Shown piece after piece: positions 54,352 to 63,893 of a stretch of 64,000 bases of DNA. The stretch spans positions 12,230 through 76,229 of the forward strand of contig JBGCGC010000082.1 of assembly GCA_045110475.1 (NCBI GenBank). Direction: 5' to 3'. The position numbers and the translations under genes are program-made. The notes under the pieces are model-generated. The model had not been told where the DNA came from. It did not search any database and saw only the letters and a program-made list of their open reading frames with translations. The stretch's first letter is position 1; each line of letters starts with the position of its first letter. This DNA comes from Granulosicoccus sp045110475. GTDB taxonomy: Bacteria > Pseudomonadota > Gammaproteobacteria > Granulosicoccales > Granulosicoccaceae.

Positions 54352-55149
54352 TCAGAACACGGCCCGTCGAATCAGGTTAAGACCCATAATGAAGAAAAAC
54401 CAGAGTAATAATCGTTCAAATCGTTGAGCACTCAGGCGTTTACGAACTTGTTCTCCAACGGTAAAGCCTAGCAAGGAGGGTACGACCAATAGTGCAGAGC
54501 ACAGGAACAAACCATAACCCAGTACGCCACTGCCAACATAACTCATCAATAACACACACGTGCCCAGCAGTAGCAGCACTCCAACGGTTGCGACAAACTG
54601 ATCCTTGGGCAAGCGCAAGGTTTGCATGTAAATCAGGATAGGAGGTGCCCAGACGCTCACCATACCTCCCATAATTCCGGCACTGACACCTGCAACAATC
54701 TGAGCTGGACGATCATACGCCGGATTCAACCGCAACGGTTTTGCATAAAGACTATGTAACGCGTAAATCGACACTATCCCCCCAAGCACTGCGGCCAGTA
54801 TCTCAACTCTGACCATCGAGGCCAGTTGTGAAAATACGAGGATGAATACCAGCATCATCAACAACAGAAGCCACATCTGCCGAATGACCGACAAGAACTT
54901 GCGACCACGTATCACCTGCCAGACATTGGTCAACAGCATTGGCATTATCACCACCGTAATGGCTGTTCGCGCGTCCGTAACCTGTGCAAACAAACTGACC
55001 GCAGCCGTTGGAAAACCGATGCCCAGCGTACCTTTGATAACACCCGCCATAAAATAAATCACCATCGCCATAAGCAATAGCGACAACGGATCTGGAGAAA
55101 CCAGCGAGGCCAGCATGATATCGACAAGTTCATCAAGCATGCAATTCAA
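54352..55149 (-). CDS. TauE/SafE (TSUP) family membrane transporter
   Basis: A 265-residue protein with about eight transmembrane helices in two similar halves. AGVIKGTLGIGFPTAAVSLF and AGVSAGIMGGMVSVWAPPIL are the duplicated glycine-rich TSUP motifs. Members export or import sulfite, sulfoacetate and other organosulfur anions, but the substrate is unassigned here. It could share an mRNA with the pseudouridine synthase gene. Confidence 0.88.
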   Translation of the reverse strand: MNCMLDELVDIMLASLVSPDPLSLLLMAMVIYFMAGVIKGTLGIGFPTAAVSLFAQVTDARTAITVVIMPMLLTNVWQVIRGRKFLSVIRQMWLLLLMMLVFILVFSQLASMVRVEILAAVLGGIVSIYALHSLYAKPLRLNPAYDRPAQIVAGVSAGIMGGMVSVWAPPILIYMQTLRLPKDQFVATVGVLLLLGTCVLLMSYVGSGVLGYGLFLCSALLVVPSLLGFTVGEQVRKRLSAQRFERLLLWFFFIMGLNLIRRAVF

Positions 55150-55190
55150 TCCGAGTGACTGACATCATCTTGTACTTCAGGATTGATCAT

Positions 55191-56087
55191 TCAACGTTGC
55201 CTGAACAAGGCATCAAGACCGTGCTTGTAGGTCGGGAACCGATATGACATGCCCAGTGCCTGCTTGCTGAGTGTATTTCTGACCCGTTTGTTTTCGCTAT
55301 AGAACGACCTTGCCATCGGGCTGATGTCCGCAGTTGAAAAATCGAGGGCAACAGGTTCAGGCCTGCCAACCAGTTGATGGGCGAACCGTATGATGTCCTG
55401 TGGAGGCGCTGGCAGGTCATCTGTGATATTCACTACTCCGTTAAAAGCGCTTTTGGCGCACAGCATGGTTGCAGCAGCCAGATCTTCGACATGAATGCGA
55501 TTAAACACCTGATCGGGTTTTATCAACATTCTTGCACGGCCGGCTAGTGCATCGACTACGGCATTTCTTCCCGGCCCGTAAATGCCCGACAGACGTAAAA
55601 TGGATATAGGCACCTGCCAGGACGCGGCTTGCTGTTGCCAGCCAAGTTCTGCCTCACGTCGCATAATGGAGCGAGTTTGCTTTGAGGTGCACGGAGAATC
55701 CTCATCCACCCAGTTGCCATCGTGGTTCCCATAGACACCGATTGTGGAAAGGTAACCAACCCACCGCAGAAGCGGCAACTGTACCGATGAAGCTAGCAAA
55801 CGTAATACAGAATCATTCAACGGAGCCTGCCTGTCAGGGCCGACACACGATACCAGATGGGTAGTCTGGAGCAATTGCTCTTGTAATGCAGGCGTCAGAG
55901 CGGCTGCAATGGCCGATACATCATCCAGTGATTCGGGTGCGGATAGCTGTATCCCTTGTATACCTGCTGCGCTTAGCTCATCAAGTGAAGAGAGCTGCGT
56001 ACGCGTTCCACAAACAGTGCCCAGCCGCTGTGCGTGACGCGCGATGTGTGCACCACTGTACCCGGCGCCGATGATAAGTGTGTGCAT
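55191..56087 (-). CDS. NAD(P)-binding SDR/epimerase-like protein (YeeZ-like)
   Basis: A 298-residue Rossmann-fold protein of the extended, atypical SDR type. The nucleotide-binding motif is LIIGAGYSGAHIARHA near the N-terminus. LLRWVGYLSTIGVYGNHDG gives an SxxxVYG-like motif, and LRLSGIYGPGRNAVVDALAG is typical of YeeZ relatives. The usual YxxxK active site is not evident, so activity is uncertain. Conserved hypothetical proteins of this build are common in gammaproteobacteria. Confidence 0.82.
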   Translation of the reverse strand: MHTLIIGAGYSGAHIARHAQRLGTVCGTRTQLSSLDELSAAGIQGIQLSAPESLDDVSAIAAALTPALQEQLLQTTHLVSCVGPDRQAPLNDSVLRLLASSVQLPLLRWVGYLSTIGVYGNHDGNWVDEDSPCTSKQTRSIMRREAELGWQQQAASWQVPISILRLSGIYGPGRNAVVDALAGRARMLIKPDQVFNRIHVEDLAAATMLCAKSAFNGVVNITDDLPAPPQDIIRFAHQLVGRPEPVALDFSTADISPMARSFYSENKRVRNTLSKQALGMSYRFPTYKHGLDALFRQR

Positions 56088-56141
56088 ACAGGTAATGGAG
56101 TCGGGGATGCAGCAGGATGCGCTAAGAAATCTGCGCTCAGT

Positions 56142-57737
56142 TTACATCGTCGCGCCAATCTGCCAGGGAACAAATTCGTTATCACCCAAGCCGTGTGCTT
56201 CACTGAGCGTAGGATTACCGGAAGCCACCTCTAGCAAACGTTGGTAAATGCGGGTACCGACATGCTCAATGGAATCACCATCGCTGACGATAGTGCCTGC
56301 ATTAATGTCCATATCATCTGACAACTGCACATACATATCGGTGTTGGTCGCAACCTTCAGACACGGTGCAGGCTTACTGCCAAATGTGGATCCACGACCT
56401 GTAGTAAAGGCCACCAGGTTACAACCCGAGGCAATCTGTCCTGTCACCGATGCAGGATCGTATCCCGGGGAGTCCATGAACACAAAACCTCGGCAGTCTA
56501 CTTGTTGAGCATATCGAAACACCCCCTCAAGTGGCGTTGTTCCCCCTTTGGCAACCGCGCCCAGCGATTTTTCAAGGATCGTCGTCAACCCGCCCAGTTT
56601 GTTGCCCGGCGAAGGATTGTTGTCAAGGGAGCCATTGTTGCGCGCCACATAGTCCTGCCACCAATGTATGCGTTGCATGAGCTGGTCAGCCACCTCTTGG
56701 CTGACGGCGCGTTCAGTCAATAGATGCTCGGCACCATAGATTTCCGGGGTTTCGGCCAACACTGCACTGCCGCCTTGCTGCACAATCAAGTCAGCGGCGT
56801 AGCCCAGCGCCGGATTGGCGGTGATACCCGACCACGCATCAGAACCACCACATTGCAAAGCCAGTGACAAAGAGGAAACAGGGCACGTCGTACGGCTCAT
56901 GGTGTTGATTTCCCTGAGCATCTCTTCAACCATCCGGACGCCGGTGGCGATGGTTTTGACATGCCCGCCACTGGTCTGAATATTCATCGTACGCAACAAG
57001 GGACCATCAGCCAGCTTATGCTCCTTGAGTGTTCCAGCAATCTGGCTGGTCTCACAACCCAGTCCGACAATCAGGACACCGCCAACGTTTGGATGTCTTG
57101 CGTAGCCTGACAAGACCCGTTGAAGATTCGCAAAGCCTTCGCCTGCGGCATCCATGCCACAGCCTGTACCGTGCGTAAATGCAGCAACACCATCCACATT
57201 CTGGAAATCAGACAAAACAGAATCATCAAAATGTGAAGCGATGCGATGCGCGACTGTAGCTGAACAGTTGACGCTACTGAGTACTGCGATGAAATTTCGA
57301 GTTCCGACTCGTCCATCAGCTCGCTCATAGCCCGCAAAAGTGTCGGTACTTTCGACCGTCGCCGACACGGTATCGACCCGCGGTTGCAAGGCCGAATCAT
57401 TGGCCGTGAAATCAAGATTGTGAGTGTGAATATGCTCTCCGGCCTTTATATCTGCACTGGCGACACCAATGAGCTGCGCGTACTTGATAACGCGGCTTCC
57501 CATCGCAAGATCGTGTAAAGCCACTTTGTGGCCTTTCATGATGCGTTGGGTCGTGGTTATCGCGCATAACTCAGAACCTGTATCAGCGAGCGGCTCACCG
57601 GGCTTCAAGGTGCGCAGTGCTACCGCGACGTTATCCTCGCTATCAAGGCGCAGTACTGCTTGCGCTGACGCTTGCCTGCCATCAAGCCACACCACCGGTG
57701 CTGCATTGTCATTATTGTTATCGGTAGGCTGGCTCAT
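56142..57737 (-). CDS. UxaA-family sugar-acid dehydratase (altronate/galactarate type)
   Basis: A 531-residue dehydratase. The N-terminal SAF-like domain (about residues 30-105: ITTTQRIMKGHKVALHDL) is followed by the large UxaA domain, with GRVGTRNFIAVLSSVNCSAT, GTGCGMDAAGEGF, LGCETSQIAGTLKE, LQCGGSDAWSGITANPALG and a PGYDPASVTGQIASGCNLV motif. These cysteines fit the iron-containing active site of the family. Altronate, galactarate and related acids are family substrates; the L-fuconate-type genes beside it leave the exact sugar acid open. Confidence 0.88.
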   Translation of the reverse strand: MSQPTDNNNDNAAPVVWLDGRQASAQAVLRLDSEDNVAVALRTLKPGEPLADTGSELCAITTTQRIMKGHKVALHDLAMGSRVIKYAQLIGVASADIKAGEHIHTHNLDFTANDSALQPRVDTVSATVESTDTFAGYERADGRVGTRNFIAVLSSVNCSATVAHRIASHFDDSVLSDFQNVDGVAAFTHGTGCGMDAAGEGFANLQRVLSGYARHPNVGGVLIVGLGCETSQIAGTLKEHKLADGPLLRTMNIQTSGGHVKTIATGVRMVEEMLREINTMSRTTCPVSSLSLALQCGGSDAWSGITANPALGYAADLIVQQGGSAVLAETPEIYGAEHLLTERAVSQEVADQLMQRIHWWQDYVARNNGSLDNNPSPGNKLGGLTTILEKSLGAVAKGGTTPLEGVFRYAQQVDCRGFVFMDSPGYDPASVTGQIASGCNLVAFTTGRGSTFGSKPAPCLKVATNTDMYVQLSDDMDINAGTIVSDGDSIEHVGTRIYQRLLEVASGNPTLSEAHGLGDNEFVPWQIGATM

Positions 57738-57765
57738 GGCAACTTCATCGCAGGTTGTCGCTACT

Positions 57766-58644
57766 CTATTTGCGAATATGACGCATTACAGACGGAATAT
57801 TATCTTCACCGTGTCCAGCCTCGACGATCTGTGCCATCCGTGCATGTGCCGCAGCCGGCAAGGTCGCATCCACACCAACTTCATCTGCCATGGCCTGAAA
57901 ATACCCCATGTCCTTGAAACCGTTTTTAACAGCAAACGCCAGTTTGCTTTCATCACCGTGAACAGCCGACTCCATTATCCAGTCGAAAAAATCGCTGCGA
58001 TTGGGTCCAGCGCCCATGACATCGTGTACCAGCTTTAAATCGACCCCACCCTCACGTGCGACAGCCATCGCCTCCGCCGCCAGTACGGCAACTGCCATCG
58101 AGTAGCCATTGTTAATCAGCTTGATTCGATGTCCAATGCCCAACCCACCCACATGGAACAGATTCTCTGACATTGTTTCAAGCAGCGGCTTGGCGCGAGC
58201 GAAATTTTCATCACTACCACCGGCCATCATATTCAATGTACCTTCTTCAGCCGCCGCTGCCGACTTTCCGAGCGGTACGTCGATCATGGAACACCCTGAC
58301 TGCTCGAGCAGTTTGCCCAGAGCCAGTGTGGAGTCCGGGCGTGAGGTGCCACAGTCGATCAACATAAACGGGTTTTCACCACGTGACAGCAAACCCTGAT
58401 CACCTTTGACAATCTCTTCAACTGCATCAGAAGTTGTCACGCAGAGGATGATGATATCGCACTGTTCACGCAGCTCACCGGGCGTCTTTACTTCACTGGC
58501 TCCCATCGCGAGCAGGCGCTCAACCGGTTCACGTCGCGTGTGCCCCATCACCGTCAGCGGATAACCGGCCGTGCAAACGTTCGCGGCCATGCCGACACCC
58601 ATGGCACCCAGGCCGATAAATCCAACGCGTTCTTTATTGCTCAT
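57766..58644 (-). CDS. Beta-hydroxyacid dehydrogenase (6PGDH-like, GarR/LtnD/HIBADH group)
   Basis: A 292-residue NAD(P)-dependent oxidoreductase. GFIGLGAMGVGMAANV is the cofactor motif, DVPLGKSAAAAEEGTLNMMAGG matches the DAPVSGG-type substrate loop region with PLGKS, and GHRIKLINNGYSMA carries the catalytic Lys near residue 172. Members include tartronate-semialdehyde reductase and L-threonate dehydrogenase. Its neighbours suggest a role with the UxaA-type dehydratase (29 bases away) in sugar-acid breakdown. Confidence 0.88.
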   Translation of the reverse strand: MSNKERVGFIGLGAMGVGMAANVCTAGYPLTVMGHTRREPVERLLAMGASEVKTPGELREQCDIIILCVTTSDAVEEIVKGDQGLLSRGENPFMLIDCGTSRPDSTLALGKLLEQSGCSMIDVPLGKSAAAAEEGTLNMMAGGSDENFARAKPLLETMSENLFHVGGLGIGHRIKLINNGYSMAVAVLAAEAMAVAREGGVDLKLVHDVMGAGPNRSDFFDWIMESAVHGDESKLAFAVKNGFKDMGYFQAMADEVGVDATLPAAAHARMAQIVEAGHGEDNIPSVMRHIRK

Positions 58645-58720
58645 GCTGTGTATTGTCTGTTGTGTGTTGTAAAACCCTTGCGGTTTGAATCTGGCCAGTC
58701 TGACCTGACAACCGCTATTC

Positions 58721-58748
58721 GATCTACGCGATCCGATCTACGCGATCC
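58721..58748. repeat. Two-copy 14-bp tandem repeat
   Basis: GATCTACGCGATCC occurs twice in direct succession (58721-58734 and 58735-58748), followed by a partial third copy, GATCAACC. It lies between the FAH-type gene and the dehydrogenase start on the minus strand, where the dehydrogenase promoter or ribosome-binding region should be. Confidence 0.7.
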
Positions 58749-58750
58749 GA

Positions 58751-59608
58751 TCAACCCCGATGTCGGGGATGGTGAACGACTGTTTGTGAAATTTCACCCA
58801 GACCTTGTATCCCCAGTGACATCACCTCACCTGCCTTGAGATACCGTGGCGGTTTGAAACCCAGACCGACACCCGGAGGCGTACCTGTGGAGATAAGATC
58901 ACCTGGCCGGAGTGTCATATAACGACTCAGATAACTGACAATATGGGCGACACTGAAAATCATCAACGAGGTGCTGCCCGTCTGTAAGCGCTGTCCATCA
59001 ATGTCCAGCCAAAGATCCAGCGATTGCGGGTCAGGAATTTCATCGCGAGTAGTGAGTTCAGGGCCGAGCGGACAGAATGTATCGTGGCTTTTGCCTTTGG
59101 TCCATTGACCGGTACCTTCAATCTGAAACTCACGTTCAGACACGTCGTTAACCACACAATAGCCGGCGATGTAATCAAGCGCATCGGATTCTTCGATGTA
59201 ATGCGCTTCCTTACCCATGATAATTCCCAGCTCCACCTCCCAGTCGAGTTTCTTGCTGATCAGAGGCATGACGACGTCATCGTTGGGGCCGGCAATAGAG
59301 GTATCGGCTTTCATGAAAACAACGGGCTCGGCGGGTATCGGCAGGCCTGATTCTGCTGCATGATCCGAATAGTTGAGGCCAATGCAGACAATCTTGCGTA
59401 TACCGCTTACAGGCGGGCCGCGCCGAATCGATGCCGGAACCGCTGGCAGGCTTTTGAGATCAATGGCGGCAAGCTTGGCCAGCGATGCATCATCGAGCTG
59501 GTCCGGTCCGATATCTTCAATGTGTGATGAAAGATCGCGGATTCGTCCGTCGGCATCAAGAGCACCTGGTTTTTCACTACCCGGCTCGCCAAATCGAAGC
59601 AATTTCAT
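58751..59608 (-). CDS. Fumarylacetoacetate hydrolase-family protein (probable 2,4-diketo-3-deoxy-sugar-acid hydrolase)
   Basis: A 285-residue enzyme. MKLLRFGEPGSEKPGALD opens like ureidoglycolate-lyase/diketo-deoxyfuconate-hydrolase relatives. CIGLNYSDHAAESGLPIPAEP, LDWEVELGIIMGKEAHY (metal-binding Glu residues) and VNDVSEREFQ make up the FAH active site, and LISTGTPPGVGLG closes it. The SDR gene overlaps its start by four bases (ATGA), so the two act in one pathway. In the non-phosphorylated L-fucose route this pair oxidises 2-keto-3-deoxy-L-fuconate and then splits the product to pyruvate and lactate. The exact substrate is inferred. Confidence 0.85.
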   Translation of the reverse strand: MKLLRFGEPGSEKPGALDADGRIRDLSSHIEDIGPDQLDDASLAKLAAIDLKSLPAVPASIRRGPPVSGIRKIVCIGLNYSDHAAESGLPIPAEPVVFMKADTSIAGPNDDVVMPLISKKLDWEVELGIIMGKEAHYIEESDALDYIAGYCVVNDVSEREFQIEGTGQWTKGKSHDTFCPLGPELTTRDEIPDPQSLDLWLDIDGQRLQTGSTSLMIFSVAHIVSYLSRYMTLRPGDLISTGTPPGVGLGFKPPRYLKAGEVMSLGIQGLGEISQTVVHHPRHRG

Positions 59609-60342
59609 ATGGACATACCGCCGTCAATTTTCATAAGAGTTCCTGTTGTAAAGACTGATTCGTCGCTGGCAAGATAGACGGCCATATGCGCTATTTCCTC
59701 AGCAGTTCCCAAACGCCCCATGGGTTGACGGGCAATGAACTGCTTACGCGCCTCAACCGGGTCATCAAAGGCATCGATACGTTGATCCAGAGACGGGGAT
59801 TGCACGGTGCCGGGGGCAATGGCATTACAACGAATGCCCTCGGTAACAAAATCTGCTGCAATGGATTTGGTCAGCCCGATGACAGCCGCCTTGGAAGTGC
59901 CATAGACAAACCGGTTAACCAGACCCTTGTGAGCAGCAATGGACGATATGTTGATAATGGAACCACGGCCCAGCTGTTGCATGCCCGGAATAACTGCCTG
60001 ACTCATCCTGAACATCGATTTAACATTAAGATTGAACGCCATATCCCATTGATCGTCGGTACACTCAAGCACCGAGCCATGATGAACGAAGCCTGCACAA
60101 TTGAACAACACGTCGAATGCAGCCTGCGATGCAACAAGCGAAGCAATTGCCTGGCGATCGGTAGCATCGAGTATGGCGGTACTGATATTTTCGACCGAAT
60201 CCAGCTGCAGAAGCTTTTCAGCGTTGATGTCGGTGGCCAGCACGTCAGCGCCTTCCGCGGCGAAGGCCCTTGCCGTTGCCTCACCAATCCCTTGCGCAGC
60301 TGCGGTGACCAGCGCGCGCTTTCCTTCAAGTCTACGTTTCAT
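59605..60342 (-). CDS. Short-chain dehydrogenase, 2-keto-3-deoxy-L-fuconate dehydrogenase-like
   Basis: A 245-residue classical SDR. TAAAQGIGEATARAFA is the NAD-binding TGxxxGIG variant, NCAG follows, NISSIAAHKGLVNRFVYGTSKAAVI supplies the Ser-Tyr-Lys triad, and IAPGTVQSPSLDQRI with YLASDESVFTTGTLMKIDGG at the end is typical of the BDH2/fuconate-dehydrogenase subgroup. It is the first gene of a short operon with the FAH-type hydrolase and probably the genes beyond. No sugar transporter or upstream fucose genes are in the window. Confidence 0.87.
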   Translation of the reverse strand: MKRRLEGKRALVTAAAQGIGEATARAFAAEGADVLATDINAEKLLQLDSVENISTAILDATDRQAIASLVASQAAFDVLFNCAGFVHHGSVLECTDDQWDMAFNLNVKSMFRMSQAVIPGMQQLGRGSIINISSIAAHKGLVNRFVYGTSKAAVIGLTKSIAADFVTEGIRCNAIAPGTVQSPSLDQRIDAFDDPVEARKQFIARQPMGRLGTAEEIAHMAVYLASDESVFTTGTLMKIDGGMSI

Positions 60343-60395
60343 GGGGCCAAAGCCTACCCGATGCCAGCGCTTATTGCCATACAGCCTACTAGAAA

Positions 60396-61208
60396 GTGAG
60401 TAAATTGCGTTTTACCCGATCTCTGAAATTTCTCTGCGTTGCACTTGCATTGTTTGTCGCTCCAGTGGGCTATATGGTCGTGGCCCACTACTCGTCAGAC
60501 GATACGGGGTGGCATCGATCGGGACGTCATGCAAGCACGCAGCAGGCACCCGACGCCGACAGTAACGAAGCCATTATTCAGGTCTACGCCGCAAGGGCTG
60601 CACGCTGGCGTGGTGCGTTTGGCGTACACACCTGGATCGCCACTAAACGAACTGGTGAGCGCCGATACACACGTCTGGAGGTTATTGGCTATCGTGCTTA
60701 TTGGGGCGGCGATGCGGTCCGTGTGCGAACCGGCGTCCCCGATGGCATGTGGTTTGGTAGTCGGCCTACCCTGTTGCGTGAGATTCGCGGCGATGAACGA
60801 GTCGATGAACTGATTGACACCCTGCACACCGCAGCACAAAACTACCCCTACAATCACTACTACAGGGTTTGGCCTGGACCTAACAGCAATACATTTATTG
60901 CACATCTGGCCAGGCAGGTGCCACAGCTTCGCCTCGAACTTCCCTCAACTGCCATCGGCAAGGACTACCTGCCAGGAGGCCGCGTGTTTGGAAAAACGCC
61001 GAGTGGCGTCGGGGTGCAAGTATCCGCTCGCGGGTACGCCGGGCTACTCGCCGGGTTGGAAGAAGGCATTGAACTGAACCTGTTGGGGCTAACTGCCGGC
61101 ATTGATCTGCTGCCACCTGCCATCAAACTTCCCGGTGTTGGCCGAATTGGTTTCAGCGATATCCGGCGTATCGTTGTGGCAGAGCCGGTCACGACCCAGC
61201 CAAGGTAA
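60396..61208 (+). CDS. DUF3750 family protein
   Basis: A 270-residue protein with one N-terminal hydrophobic segment (about residues 9-30), either an anchor or an uncleaved signal. The conserved block YRVWPGPNSNTFIAHLARQV and LPSTAIGKDYLPGG identifies DUF3750. The FGVHTWIATK stretch is also characteristic. The function is unknown; it is divergent from the SDR gene and probably faces the periplasm. Confidence 0.85.
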   Translation: MSKLRFTRSLKFLCVALALFVAPVGYMVVAHYSSDDTGWHRSGRHASTQQAPDADSNEAIIQVYAARAARWRGAFGVHTWIATKRTGERRYTRLEVIGYRAYWGGDAVRVRTGVPDGMWFGSRPTLLREIRGDERVDELIDTLHTAAQNYPYNHYYRVWPGPNSNTFIAHLARQVPQLRLELPSTAIGKDYLPGGRVFGKTPSGVGVQVSARGYAGLLAGLEEGIELNLLGLTAGIDLLPPAIKLPGVGRIGFSDIRRIVVAEPVTTQPR

Positions 61209-61228
61209 GACCCGAAACGCTTATGCTC

Positions 61229-61597
61229 TCATTTCGACGCATCGTCGTTCACTTGCAGTTCCGCGACGGTTTTTTGCAACTTTAAAAAATCAGCGTGCAC
61301 GTTCATCAGTTGGGCTCGCACATCAGTGAAATAATCCTGTAACCATTTTTCAGTGAGCATTGCCACAGCGCTTGCCTGAGCTTCAGTCAATCCGGGCACA
61401 CTGTTCAGGTCTATGACCGGCTGACTGGGCATCGGAGGACCAGAATAACGACTGATAGTCTCGCGGGCCATCGCAGCCCAACGACTCGCAACCTCACTAT
61501 CCGGATGCTTCTCTATCATCTCACTCACGAGCCTCTCGAGGAGCCTTGTATTGGCCTCAGAGCCTGTTGGCAGTTGATGTACGGTACCCAAACCCAT
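61229..61597 (-). CDS. Small hypothetical protein
   Basis: A 122-residue soluble protein that I do not recognise. It is mostly helical in appearance, with LLERLVSEMIEKHPDSEVA near the N-terminus, a Pro-rich middle (GPPMPSQPV) and a long amphipathic C-terminal helix (LTEKWLQDYFTDVRAQLM, then FLKLQKTVAELQ) that might form a coiled coil. It is convergent with the DUF3750 gene (20 bases between stops), and the AGGAGG-like stretch AAAAAAAGGAGGCATG spans the start region, which supports translation. Confidence 0.7.
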   Translation of the reverse strand: MGLGTVHQLPTGSEANTRLLERLVSEMIEKHPDSEVASRWAAMARETISRYSGPPMPSQPVIDLNSVPGLTEAQASAVAMLTEKWLQDYFTDVRAQLMNVHADFLKLQKTVAELQVNDDASK

Positions 61598-61826
61598 GCC
61601 TCCTTTTTTTTAGCGCTGAATGGCGTCAACCGGAAATAATTGACAATACGCAGCGCTTACTATCGTCTATTCTATGAATCAGGGTTAGCGGCACATCACA
61701 AATGCACAATCCAATGTGTTGTTTCACCGGCATTTTCACTATTCTGCCGTCGTGTTAACAAACACGCCATTCTCGTCGATCTACTATCTCATTCAATACC
61801 GTGTCTGCCAGCCCCTATCACTTATC

Positions 61827-63842
61827 ATGAACCGATTGTCGCTATCCGTTTGTTCAACAGCCTGTGTTTGGCTGACAGTGTCCATCGGAGTTTTTCTGGT
61901 CAGTGCCTGCAGTTCTTCTTCGGACGATCCGCCACCAACGAACGACACGGTTGCTCTCGATGGGAGTAATTCTGAGGAGCAGGAGCAGCAGCCTCAACCC
62001 GTCACCCCCGACACTAATCCTGCCGTGCCAGTCAACGGTGTCAATACTGGCGAAGTCATCACGGCTAATCGGGTTCTGGGCGACTTACCCAACCCGCCAC
62101 TGACACCCGCTCCAGGCCCTGATAGCGAACCTGTCAGGGCTGAGGCCAGAACAACGACGATTACCGAGTATTTTGCAGTACGTGATCCCGTTCGCGATCT
62201 TGTCGACACCGTCGGTGAGCTGACCGATGCAGACTTTGCAACCGGGCCTTTGCCTGTTGTAATCACTGGACCACCAGGGGTTAACCCGACAAACAATGCG
62301 CCTCCATTTTTTGCTGGCTTGACCAACGTCGAGGTCTTTGCTGGCCAGCAACTTGACGTGCTGTATGCACCTGAAGATGCAGATGGTGGCCTACCGGGCA
62401 TGTTCCCGGGAAACCTGTTTGACGGTGCCTCGTTTCCTGACAATGGCAATGGGACCAAGTCACTTCGCTGGCGCCCACTGGAACCCGATGTGGGCATACA
62501 TGAATTCACCGTAACCGCCGTCGACCCGGAAGTTCCAGCCTATCGAGCTGAGTACACTATCCGTATCAAGGTGAGCCTGCCCAGCGACCTCAGCACGATC
62601 AGAAATCTTGCGCCGTCAGTCAATCTCATTCGCCCACACACGGTGCGCGTCAATGATCCGGTAGTGCTTTACATTAAGGTCGGGGATCCCAACGGGACCA
62701 TTGCCAACCTGGACATCCTTAATCCTCCAGCCGGGTCTACCATAACGCCGCATCATGATGAGGAAGCAATTACCATTCTGCATTTTGTTCCGGATGCACC
62801 CGGTATTATCAGCCTTAACCTGAGGGCGATCGATTCGGTCGATCCCACGTTGACGGGTGAGCAAACAGTCACAATAGAGGTTCTGCCAGAAAACGCGTTT
62901 GAACGCCCCGGGGCGCGGTTACGTGAACTTGCCTCTGCCCGCGACCTGCTGTTTGGCTATGCTGCTTTGCAGAACTACTATGAGCGTCCCGATGGCGCTA
63001 TCTATGCCGACATAGCCGGTGAAGAATTCAATATTGTCAGTACCGAAAATTCCATGAAGTTTGACTTCATAAATCCACTACCCGGCCAGTTTCGCTGGGC
63101 GGCCACTGATAATCTGGTGCAACTTGCCAAGGCACAACGTCAACTCATTCATGGCCATACACTCGTTTGGTATGTGCAGCTTCCGCCTTGGGTCAAACGA
63201 TCCGAGCCTGCCGAGCGAGAACTGATCATGCGTGAATTCATCGATCGTATCCTGGACAGATATGCTGACGATATCCCGTTATGGGATGTTGTCAACGAAT
63301 CACTGGAAGAGGATGGAACGCTTAGACGATCAGTTTGGTACGAAGGCATGGGCGCCAGCTATATCGACATTGCGTTCCGACAAGCAAGACAGTCAGCACC
63401 CGATGCAACCTTGATATACAACGATTATGACATTGCCTTTGCCGGGCCAAAATCCGATGGTATGTTGGCGTTAATGCAACAGCTCAAGGATGCTGGAACA
63501 CCGCTGGATGGTGTGGGGTTCCAGCTCCATTTGGATGCTGATTTCACGAACGTCGATGAAGTGGTTGCCACCTTCCAGAAAGTGGCCGATCTTGATCTTG
63601 ATATTTACGTGACCGAGCTGGATATTTCTATCCGAGATGGACAGACTGAGCAGCAACAGGCCATACTTTACGAGCAGATTTTATCTGCCTGCCTCGACCA
63701 GCCAAGGTGCAAGGCATTTCAGACCTGGGGTTTTACCGATATGTATTCATGGCGCCGTGGTCTGGATCCGCTAATTCTCGACGAACGATATCAAGTCAAG
63801 CCTGCCTACCTTTCGCTTCAGCAGCGTTTGAGCGAAAACTGA
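61827..63842 (+). CDS. Secreted GH10 endo-beta-1,4-xylanase lipoprotein
   Basis: A 671-residue surface or periplasmic lipoprotein that should cut xylan-type chains. From ATG 61827 the signal sequence ends in the lipobox VSAC followed by a Ser-rich stretch; the longer frame back to 61716 is rejected because it would bury this signal. An acidic, Pro-rich linker is followed by two Ig/cadherin-like segments (about 160-345). The GH10 barrel covers about 370-665: HGHTLVWYVQLPPWV, acid/base Glu491 in WDVVNES, YNDYDIA, and nucleophile Glu597 in VTELDIS. WGFTDMYSWR near the end is typical. It is a single gene. Confidence 0.92.
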   Translation: MNRLSLSVCSTACVWLTVSIGVFLVSACSSSSDDPPPTNDTVALDGSNSEEQEQQPQPVTPDTNPAVPVNGVNTGEVITANRVLGDLPNPPLTPAPGPDSEPVRAEARTTTITEYFAVRDPVRDLVDTVGELTDADFATGPLPVVITGPPGVNPTNNAPPFFAGLTNVEVFAGQQLDVLYAPEDADGGLPGMFPGNLFDGASFPDNGNGTKSLRWRPLEPDVGIHEFTVTAVDPEVPAYRAEYTIRIKVSLPSDLSTIRNLAPSVNLIRPHTVRVNDPVVLYIKVGDPNGTIANLDILNPPAGSTITPHHDEEAITILHFVPDAPGIISLNLRAIDSVDPTLTGEQTVTIEVLPENAFERPGARLRELASARDLLFGYAALQNYYERPDGAIYADIAGEEFNIVSTENSMKFDFINPLPGQFRWAATDNLVQLAKAQRQLIHGHTLVWYVQLPPWVKRSEPAERELIMREFIDRILDRYADDIPLWDVVNESLEEDGTLRRSVWYEGMGASYIDIAFRQARQSAPDATLIYNDYDIAFAGPKSDGMLALMQQLKDAGTPLDGVGFQLHLDADFTNVDEVVATFQKVADLDLDIYVTELDISIRDGQTEQQQAILYEQILSACLDQPRCKAFQTWGFTDMYSWRRGLDPLILDERYQVKPAYLSLQQRLSEN

Positions 63843-63893
63843 TAGCGTCGACCCCCACCCTAGTGTAGTGTGACCTTCAAACGCTTCAAACAG

